A DNA stretch of 20,525 bases. Origin: a virus. Positions 1-6,302 of the stretch are shown piece by piece. Below the pieces are notes generated by a model. The model saw nothing but the letters and a program-made list of their open reading frames with translations, ran no database searches and was not told the DNA's origin. The stretch covers positions 1 to 20,525 of IMG/VR virus record IMGVR_UViG_3300020474_000167. One strand, written 5' to 3'. The position numbers and the translations under genes are program-made. The first letter of the stretch is position 1, and each line of letters starts with the position of its first letter.

Positions 1-177
1 ACGTTATATCAAAGACTTATGGCTAAGACTATGACGGCTGAATCTGATGTTACATTATTAAGTGATGAAGAAAAAGAAGAGCTAATGAATGCTCTTGAGG
101 ATGTATCTACAGACTTACAGAAAAAATCAGATGAGATGGGTATAGAGGAACTAAGAAAAAAATATGGAGATTCATAA
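1..177 (+). CDS. C-terminal end of an unrecognised protein (partial)
   Basis: The first reading frame is open from base 1 to a TAA that overlaps the next ATG by one base (TAATG). It gives 58 residues, charged and probably helical, rich in Glu, Lys and Asp, ending in ..RKKYGDS. No domain is recognisable. An ATG at base 19 could start a 52-residue protein, but the frame stays open upstream of it and only a weak AAAGA lies before it, so a truncated longer gene is more likely. Its one-base overlap with the spike gene suggests the same transcript, so a tail or baseplate role is plausible by position only. Confidence 0.6.
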   Translation, partial: TLYQRLMAKTMTAESDVTLLSDEEKEELMNALEDVSTDLQKKSDEMGIEELRKKYGDS

Positions 178-1478
178 TGGAATTTCGTGCAGGACATGTT
201 GAAAGAGTTCATACATCTTACAATGACTATCATCCAACTAAACGAGATCAAACTGAACCACAGAGAGTAGAATTTACTCCAAAAGGTAATCGAGGAATTC
301 GTAAAACTGTTTTTTCAGCACACCCTTTATTTAGAGGAGTTCAAGATTCAATTACACGAGGTGATTTAATTCTTTATTGTTCAATAGAAGGTAGGTATTA
401 TTATTTAGGACCGATAAACACCAAGAATAAACCATCTGAATCACCTGACAATACATACGATCCGGGTACTGTTTCTAATATAATTTCAGTATTTAATAAA
501 GATATCAAAAATGGATATAATAAAAACATACCCAAAAAGAAAGTAAAAAAATTATCAAAACCAAGACACACATCAATGGATTTTCCAATAGAGTATTTAG
601 AAAATGCTGTAAATCCAGCTCTAGTAGAATACGCCGAATCAAATTTTTCTGATCTTATGTTAGAGGGTAGATATGGTAATGCCATTAGAATTGGTGCTAG
701 ACATCAAAATCCTAAAATTATAATATCTAATAACAATTTAAGAAACGTAGAAACTTTAAGTGATGGTGGTTCTATATTTGCTATGACATCGTTAGGTACA
801 ATAGGTGATAATTTTCCTGTTGATGGTAATAACTACAGACTATCAATTGATACAGATGCTATAACAGAATTTTCAAATGATGTACAAGAAGAGAAAACAT
901 TTAATTATCAATATGGTGAGGTAAAACTTCCAACCGATAATGAACAAAGAGAATTTGATCAAATTATCATTTCCTCTGATAAAATTACTTTTAATACATT
1001 AGTAAATGATGTTGTTGTTTCTTCTAATAGAAACATAAACATAGGAGCAAATAAGAATATTGCTATAAGTAATAAAGGTTTCTCAGTAATTGATTCTAAG
1101 AATATTTATATAGGAAAACAATCAAAGGGTAGAACTGAACCTATGGTATTGGGTGATAAATTAAGAGAACTTTTAGTTAGGATATTAAGACTAATAGGAG
1201 ATTCATATTCAGTAGGTGCTCCTCCTGGAACACCAACACCATTATCAGTATTTGAAAGTTTGACAACACCAGGTACTTTAAAATCGGAAGTTAATAAAAT
1301 TATATCAGATTTTAATTTACTAGAGGGTGGTGAGTTGATACCAGGTCAAACTCCGATACAACTCAGTAGTACAAGAGAGAATTTAAACATAGTAGATGGT
1401 GTACCAACTACAGATCGAGCTAATAATTTAGCTAGTTTTTTAAGTGAACACCATTTCATAGAACCGAATAGGAGTTAA
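177..1478 (+). CDS. gp5-like central spike / baseplate hub protein without lysozyme domain
   Basis: A 433-residue protein likely to form the needle at the centre of the baseplate. The N-terminal part (about 1-90) looks like a gp5/VgrG-type OB-fold, with a GDLILYC strand at residues 62-68 followed by a YYYLGPI strand. Residues around 165-185 (RYGNAIRIGARHQNPKIIIS) continue as beta strands. From about 261 to 315 there is a run of short alternating strands (DQIIISS, VVVSSNRNINIG, NKNIAISNKG, NIYIG) expected for a trimeric beta-helix spike. It is followed by EPMVLGDKLRELL, a motif I recall from marine phage spike-like proteins. T4 gp5 carries a lysozyme domain between these parts; none is visible here. 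GGAGA at 166-170 supports the start. It lies just upstream of the wedge genes. The spike role is inferred from fold pattern and context. Confidence 0.65.
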   Translation: MEFRAGHVERVHTSYNDYHPTKRDQTEPQRVEFTPKGNRGIRKTVFSAHPLFRGVQDSITRGDLILYCSIEGRYYYLGPINTKNKPSESPDNTYDPGTVSNIISVFNKDIKNGYNKNIPKKKVKKLSKPRHTSMDFPIEYLENAVNPALVEYAESNFSDLMLEGRYGNAIRIGARHQNPKIIISNNNLRNVETLSDGGSIFAMTSLGTIGDNFPVDGNNYRLSIDTDAITEFSNDVQEEKTFNYQYGEVKLPTDNEQREFDQIIISSDKITFNTLVNDVVVSSNRNINIGANKNIAISNKGFSVIDSKNIYIGKQSKGRTEPMVLGDKLRELLVRILRLIGDSYSVGAPPGTPTPLSVFESLTTPGTLKSEVNKIISDFNLLEGGELIPGQTPIQLSSTRENLNIVDGVPTTDRANNLASFLSEHHFIEPNRS

Positions 1479-1479
1479 A

Positions 1480-1890
1480 ATGAAGTTATCTTTATTTAAG
1501 AAAGTAATAAGAGAAGTAGTTAGAGAAGAAATAGAATATTCTCTTGCTGGACTTCGTAAAGAGTTAAAAGAAGTACTGGTTAGTAAGATAAATGATGAAA
1601 TACTTAATGAAACACCATCTGTAACTACCACTAAAGCAGTCGAAAAAAAATCATCGACTGAAAGAGTTCCGATGACAAAGGACTCTATATTAAATAATTT
1701 ACTTAAAGAGACTGCTGATTCAGGTGAATGGCAGGATATCAATAAAGAAGCAGAGACTTCTTCTGTAATGGATGAAACTGCTGGATTACCTGATCATTTA
1801 GCAAATGCTCTTAACAAAGATTATTCAGGTGTGATGAAAAAGGTGGAAGAAAAGGCTAAGTTTAATAAAGGACCAGGAAATGGCATTTAA
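1480..1890 (+). CDS. Small coiled-coil protein of unknown function
   Basis: A 136-residue protein that I do not recognise. Residues 1-50 form an amphipathic, highly charged helix (FKKVIREVVREEI, then LRKELKEVLV) suited to a coiled coil. The rest is polar and probably flexible, with Ser/Thr-rich stretches and a Gly-rich end (KGPGNGI). AGGAG at 1470-1474 gives a good ribosome binding site. The gene starts one base after the spike stop and runs 11 bases into the next gene. Position between the spike and gp25 suggests a tail-assembly accessory or minor baseplate part, but nothing in the sequence shows a specific role. There is no signal peptide or membrane segment. Confidence 0.7.
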   Translation: MKLSLFKKVIREVVREEIEYSLAGLRKELKEVLVSKINDEILNETPSVTTTKAVEKKSSTERVPMTKDSILNNLLKETADSGEWQDINKEAETSSVMDETAGLPDHLANALNKDYSGVMKKVEEKAKFNKGPGNGI

Positions 1891-2248
1891 AACAAAAGGA
1901 GATTTATCAGAAGATTTACTTCAAATTGAAATTGATGGATTAGGTCAACAGGTGTATAATGATATGCCTGAAGCAAGTCGACTAAAAATTCAAAAGAAAT
2001 GTCTTGATCAAATGGAAGCGATAAAATCATGGATGTCTAGACAGATATTAAACATTACTAATTTAGAAGCAGCTGGTAGGATTAAACCTGGTGGTATACA
2101 AGTTAAAGGTTCTGCTGCCGCTCAGGCAAACACTGGTTTTGTTGATATTGATGTACAGGTAAGTGAACGAAGTAATAAGCATGGTCGAAAGGAAGTAAAC
2201 CAAAATGTAAATACAACAAAAGTTGAAGCTTTAACAGTAAAGAATTAA
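1880..2248 (+). CDS. Small putative tail/baseplate protein of unknown function
   Basis: A 122-residue protein that I do not recognise. Residues 1-65 look helical (DLLQIEIDGLGQQVYNDM, then LDQMEAIKSWMSRQI). They are followed by a Gly/Ala-rich turn region (RIKPGGIQVKGSAAAQANTG) and a short beta stretch (FVDIDVQVS), with a polar tail. AAAGGA at 1867-1872 supports the start, which lies inside the end of the preceding gene (11-base overlap, different frame), so translational coupling is likely. Position directly before gp25 suggests a virion or assembly role; gp53-like or neck proteins are alternatives that I cannot support by motif. Confidence 0.68.
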   Translation: MAFKTKGDLSEDLLQIEIDGLGQQVYNDMPEASRLKIQKKCLDQMEAIKSWMSRQILNITNLEAAGRIKPGGIQVKGSAAAQANTGFVDIDVQVSERSNKHGRKEVNQNVNTTKVEALTVKN

Positions 2249-2251
2249 CAA

Positions 2252-2686
2252 ATGGCAATACCAAATAACAGAGTAAATAGATTTATTGAAGACCAAGACA
2301 CTAGGATAAGTGTTGGTTTACAGATGCCATTGGGTAGACAACCTGGTACTACTGATGGATATTTTACATCTACTACGACAACAATGGATGCTGTGAAAGA
2401 AGATATTAAAATGTTATTAACAACTCAACGAGGTGAAAGATTGTTTCAACCATTTCTTGGTATGAATATAAGAAGATTTTTATTTGAACAGATAACCAAT
2501 GATACTGTAGTAGAAATTGAAAATGATATAGTGGATACATTTCAAATTTGGTTACCTTTTGTTGAGTTAAGAGAAATAGATATTACTTTACCTGAAAAGG
2601 GTAAGGAACAAATAAATATTTTTATTAAATTTAATATTAAAAACACACCCACTGATTTACAATCTGTTGGTGTGGTGGTGGAGTAG
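2252..2686 (+). CDS. 25: Baseplate wedge protein, gp25/GpW family
   Basis: A 144-residue protein of about the usual length for T4 gp25, the wedge component that joins the baseplate to the first sheath ring. The family hallmark is clear: DAVKEDIKMLL, then the RGER motif at residues 60-63, followed by LFQPFLGMNIRRFLFE, matching the conserved 'L..RpGER.f.P.fG..l...LFe' pattern. After it come a helix (VVEIENDIVDTF) and strands typical of the fold. The N-terminal 40 residues are extended and polar. The ribosome binding site is weak (AAAGAA near 2240-2245), so coupling to the preceding gene, four bases upstream, may matter. It is followed immediately by gp6, the same neighbour as in many contractile injection systems. 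Confidence 0.92.
   Translation: MAIPNNRVNRFIEDQDTRISVGLQMPLGRQPGTTDGYFTSTTTTMDAVKEDIKMLLTTQRGERLFQPFLGMNIRRFLFEQITNDTVVEIENDIVDTFQIWLPFVELREIDITLPEKGKEQINIFIKFNIKNTPTDLQSVGVVVE
2680..2683 (+). promoter_or_regulatory. Ribosome binding site that fixes the gp6 start
   Basis: GGAG lies seven bases before the ATG at 2691 and inside the last codons of gp25. It supports 2691 as the start of gp6, rather than the upstream in-frame TTG at 2667, which would add eight Trp-rich residues overlapping gp25. Confidence 0.7.
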
Positions 2687-2690
2687 AGAT

Positions 2691-4703
2691 ATGCCTTACA
2701 CAAAAAAACAAGCAGTGATACCGTCAAATGTAAGTTATACCAGTAAAGATTTTGCTACTATAAAAGCTGATCTCATAGAATATACTAAATCATATTTTCC
2801 TGATACCTATAAGGATTTCAATGAGACATCGCCTGGAATGATGTTGATAGAATTAGCAAGTTACGTTGGTGACGTGTTGAGTTACTACATTGATTATAAT
2901 TATAAAGAAAGTCTACTTACCACTGCTACTGAACGTAAGAATGTTCTTAGGTTAGCAGAGTTTTTAGGATATAAAACAACACCAACGACACCATCTATTG
3001 TTAGGTTATCTGTTAGTACTGAAATAGATGCAATAACATCACCTGGTGATGATTTGGGTAAACCTGATTATACAACTCTTTCAGGTAATTTAAGTAATCC
3101 AATCAACAGTGGTTTACAGATTAGATCAACAGAAAATACAGAATTAGTATTTGAAACTTTAGGTGAAATTGATTTTAATATAACTACTGAAAATCGAGAA
3201 GAAGTGATAACTCGTAATGATGCGGGAGTTGCTATTAAATATAAAATAACGAGATTTGTAAATGCTGTATCTGGTGAAACTAAAATAAAATCTTTTACTA
3301 TAACATCTCCAACTAAATTTTTAGAAATAGATTTAGATGAGACTAATGTGGTTGAGATATTAGATGTAAGGGATAGTTCTCAAGCGAAGTATTATGAGGT
3401 AGATTATTTAGCTCAAGATAGAATTTTAAAAGAAATTCATTATAGTGATGATCCTGATAGAGATGGTAGTGCTTATAATCAAGGTATTATTTCAGCTTTA
3501 GGAGAGGGTGTACAAAATGTTAGTGTTGATGTATCAATACCATATACTTTAGAATATGTAAAGACAAATAAAAAATTTGTTCGTAAGGTTGATCCTGAAA
3601 CTAATAACACTAAATTACAATTTGGTAATGGATTGTATAAATTTAATATATCAGGATCATCTAGTGCTGGTTTATTTTCAACAATAGAACAACAAGGTAT
3701 GTCGACAAGTGGTGTACCATCCACTGTGATAAATGCTGCTCTAAATAATTTAACTACAAACAATTCATTGAATCTTGGTGAAACTCCAACTAACACTGTA
3801 TTAACTGTAACCTATAGAGTTGGTGGTGGGGCTGATTCTAATGTTCAAGCTGGTGAATTAACAAACGTAATTAATTCAGATGAGCAAATAACTGTGACCA
3901 ATCTTGAACCAGCTAGTGGTGGAACTGATGGTGAAACTATAACAGAGATAAAAGAAAATGCTAAAACATTTTTTGCCTCACAATTAAGATGTGTTACTCG
4001 TGAGGATTATGCTGCTAGAATACTTAACTTACCTGCTAAGTTTGGTAATATAGCTAAAGCTCAAGTGGTTAGATTAAATAATGTCAGTGGATTAAAAATT
4101 TATACATTGTCTTATAATCAACAAAGACAATTAGTACAAACTCCTTTATTAGCCATAAACAATTTGAGAATGTATTTAGAACAATTTAGAATGATAAATG
4201 ATTCTTTAGATTTTGGATTTGCTACTGCCGATGCTGATGGTAATGTAACTGGTAATTTTTCAGCATATTTTATTAATTTTGGTGTTTACTTTCAAGTAAA
4301 TGCTGATAGGAGATTTAATCCAACTGATGTTAAACTAGAGGTTATTGATGTAATACGAGATTATTTTTTAATAGATAAAATGCACTTTGGTCAACCTATA
4401 AATTTAAATAATTTAAAATATGAAATACTAGGATTAGATGGTGTAATTGCCATTCCTACGTTAAAGATAACTCAAAATTTTGGTAACCAATCTCCAACAC
4501 CTGAGTTTACTGGTACAACAAGACGACTTTGTAATTTAAATGCCAGTGGTGGAACTATATCAGATGGAACATCTGGATATGGATTTGTTTATGATTTTGA
4601 AACAGCGCTATCAGAAGATGCAGATGTTATAAAACCATCTATAACACCAGCAGTTTTTGAATTACGAAATCCAAATACAGATATCTATGGGAGGGTAATC
4701 TAA
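2691..4703 (+). CDS. 6: Baseplate wedge protein gp6, baseplate J-like
   Basis: The frame is open from a TTG at 2667, but the ATG at 2691, with GGAG seven bases upstream, gives the better N-terminus (MPYTKKQ..), 670 residues, close to T4 gp6. gp6 dimers form the inner iris-like ring of the baseplate that opens during contraction. Family features: SPGMMLIELASYVGDVLSYY from residue 47, then TATERKNVLRLAEFLGY, the classic N-terminal baseplate-J pattern. The middle is beta-rich. A C-terminal part has FASQLRCVTREDYAARI and a region (LKIYTLSYN.., ..VKLEVIDVIRDYF) matching the J-like C-terminal domain. The stop overlaps the next ATG by one base. It belongs to the same module as gp25. Confidence 0.92.
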   Translation: MPYTKKQAVIPSNVSYTSKDFATIKADLIEYTKSYFPDTYKDFNETSPGMMLIELASYVGDVLSYYIDYNYKESLLTTATERKNVLRLAEFLGYKTTPTTPSIVRLSVSTEIDAITSPGDDLGKPDYTTLSGNLSNPINSGLQIRSTENTELVFETLGEIDFNITTENREEVITRNDAGVAIKYKITRFVNAVSGETKIKSFTITSPTKFLEIDLDETNVVEILDVRDSSQAKYYEVDYLAQDRILKEIHYSDDPDRDGSAYNQGIISALGEGVQNVSVDVSIPYTLEYVKTNKKFVRKVDPETNNTKLQFGNGLYKFNISGSSSAGLFSTIEQQGMSTSGVPSTVINAALNNLTTNNSLNLGETPTNTVLTVTYRVGGGADSNVQAGELTNVINSDEQITVTNLEPASGGTDGETITEIKENAKTFFASQLRCVTREDYAARILNLPAKFGNIAKAQVVRLNNVSGLKIYTLSYNQQRQLVQTPLLAINNLRMYLEQFRMINDSLDFGFATADADGNVTGNFSAYFINFGVYFQVNADRRFNPTDVKLEVIDVIRDYFLIDKMHFGQPINLNNLKYEILGLDGVIAIPTLKITQNFGNQSPTPEFTGTTRRLCNLNASGGTISDGTSGYGFVYDFETALSEDADVIKPSITPAVFELRNPNTDIYGRVI

Positions 4704-6301
4704 TGCATCGTTCATTTTTTGCTACAAAAGATACCTTTATCGATAGTGGTTCTAGAGAATCTGATGGTACTACCTTTCAAGATAAAAATGTAGGTCAAGA
4801 TGAAATCTTAGAACTAAAAAAAGTTTTTAGAAATAAAGAGTTTCATGCACCAACAAGAATGTTAGTTCAGTTTGATACTGATGAAGTAGAGAGTTACATT
4901 AGTTCCTCTGTATTACCAAGTGATTATAAATTAGTATTAAGACTTTATGAAACTGCTGGAACAAGTGGACTTAGTAATGATTACAATATAGCTGCTTATC
5001 CTCTAAGTGAATCTTGGGATGAGGGTATTGGTAAAGAAGTAGATAATCCAAAAACAACTGTTGGATGTAGTTGGTTGAATAGGCAAAATCGTGGTGATGA
5101 TATATCTGAAATAACTTGGTCAAATGCTGGTGGTACTTATATAGGTGAAGATGAGGTCACACAATCGTTTTCACTATCATCACCTGACATCGAAATGGAT
5201 GTTACATCAATAGCAAAAAAATGGTTTGGTGGTGTGAATCAAAATCATGGATTTCTACTTAGGTTTTCAGGTAGTTCAGAGCTTGGTACTATAACATCTA
5301 GTTCCATATCAGAATCATTAGCTATATCTGCTTCTACTGCACTTGTTGGTAAGGCTGGTGGAACTGGTGTTACATCATCATTTAGTGTAACAGTTGTAAG
5401 TGATGGTGGAAATAAATATGCTATAGATGGAGTCACAACTCCAAATCTAACACTACTTTCTGGTAATCAATATAGATTTTTACAACATGACAGTAGTAAT
5501 GCTGCTGGTGGTGGACATCCCTTTAGGTTTAGTTCAACAAAAACTAGTGGGCCTGGAGGAACTAATTTATACAGTATTGGTGTTACTGCAGTAGGTGATC
5601 CTGGTACTACTGGTGCTTATGTTAAAATAGATGTTACTGATTCTACAACAGGTTCATTATATTACTATTGCACTAATCATGCTGGTATGGGTAATGATGC
5701 CAGTGCTTCAATACAGACAAACACATTGGCAATATCATCATCTACATCTTCATCAATAGTAGAAACAACTATAAATCATACTTTACAAACTGGTGAATCA
5801 GAAGATTTAAAATTCTTTTCAAGACAAACCAATACAATTTATTCACCGAAATTAGAACTACGTTGGGATGATCATTTACCAGCAACTGGTTCAAACACAG
5901 GTAGTTTGACTCCATTAGATTTATCTGGTCAATCAGAAAACTATGTGTATCAATTACACACAAGAGAAGCTTATAAAGAAACTGAAACCGTTAAATTTAG
6001 ATTTGGTGCTCGTAAAAGATATATCAATAAGAGTTTCACAACATCGATACAGACTGTAAGTGGTAGTTATTTTGCTGAGGGTTCAGCGTCATATTCAATA
6101 ATTGACATGGCGACAAATGAGGATGTCATACCGTTTAGTTCATACACCACTATGAGTTGTGATCCCATATCACCATATTTTACACAAGACTTAAATACAT
6201 TTGAACCTAATAGGGCTTACAAAGTATTACTCAAGGTAAACCATAATGATGGTCAAACTATTGTGTATGATGATGATTTTGAATTTATAATAAGGAGTTA
6301 A
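4703..6301 (+). CDS. Virion protein with DNRLRE-type beta domain interrupted by a cupredoxin-like domain
   Basis: A 532-residue protein, likely a baseplate-peripheral or fibre part. Residues about 3-195 resemble a DNRLRE/CBM96-like beta sandwich: FFATKDTFIDSG at the N-terminus, RMLVQFDTDEV, YKLVLRLYETA, ITWSNAGGTY and HGFLLRFSGS. The ending of that fold (DLKFFSRQTNTIYSPKLELRW) appears only at about 369-389. In between, residues about 219-337 form a separate cupredoxin-like domain with H272, C323, H326 and M329. The C-terminal 120 residues (YVYQLHTREAY.. to FEFIIRS) look like another beta sandwich. GGGAGG at 4689-4694 is a strong ribosome binding site, and the start overlaps the gp6 stop (TAATG). 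No signal peptide or membrane segment is seen. Position after gp6, where T4 has gp7, suggests attachment to the wedge; homology to gp7 is not visible. Confidence 0.8.
   Translation: MHRSFFATKDTFIDSGSRESDGTTFQDKNVGQDEILELKKVFRNKEFHAPTRMLVQFDTDEVESYISSSVLPSDYKLVLRLYETAGTSGLSNDYNIAAYPLSESWDEGIGKEVDNPKTTVGCSWLNRQNRGDDISEITWSNAGGTYIGEDEVTQSFSLSSPDIEMDVTSIAKKWFGGVNQNHGFLLRFSGSSELGTITSSSISESLAISASTALVGKAGGTGVTSSFSVTVVSDGGNKYAIDGVTTPNLTLLSGNQYRFLQHDSSNAAGGGHPFRFSSTKTSGPGGTNLYSIGVTAVGDPGTTGAYVKIDVTDSTTGSLYYYCTNHAGMGNDASASIQTNTLAISSSTSSSIVETTINHTLQTGESEDLKFFSRQTNTIYSPKLELRWDDHLPATGSNTGSLTPLDLSGQSENYVYQLHTREAYKETETVKFRFGARKRYINKSFTTSIQTVSGSYFAEGSASYSIIDMATNEDVIPFSSYTTMSCDPISPYFTQDLNTFEPNRAYKVLLKVNHNDGQTIVYDDDFEFIIRS
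5360..5713 (+). other. Cupredoxin-like domain with complete type-1 copper ligand pattern
   Basis: Residues about 220-337 of the 532-residue protein. Strands FSVTVVS and LTLLSGNQYRFLQ lead to GGGHPFRFS (H272), then YVKIDVT and LYYYCTNHAGMG (C323, H326, M329). The spacing C-x2-H-x2-M equals that of amicyanin (CTPHPFM), and an upstream His lies in the expected place. This is an internal domain, not a separate gene. Confidence 0.65.
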
Positions 6302-6302
6302 C

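Noticed and set aside
9-251. Minus-strand open frame of 80 codons at the left edge
   Set aside because: It is antisense to the partial gene and the spike gene. All supported genes are on the plus strand, and it has no recognisable motif.
2667-2690. Upstream TTG start for gp6
   Set aside because: It would add eight residues (MVWWWSRD) overlapping gp25. The ATG at 2691 has a well-placed GGAG.
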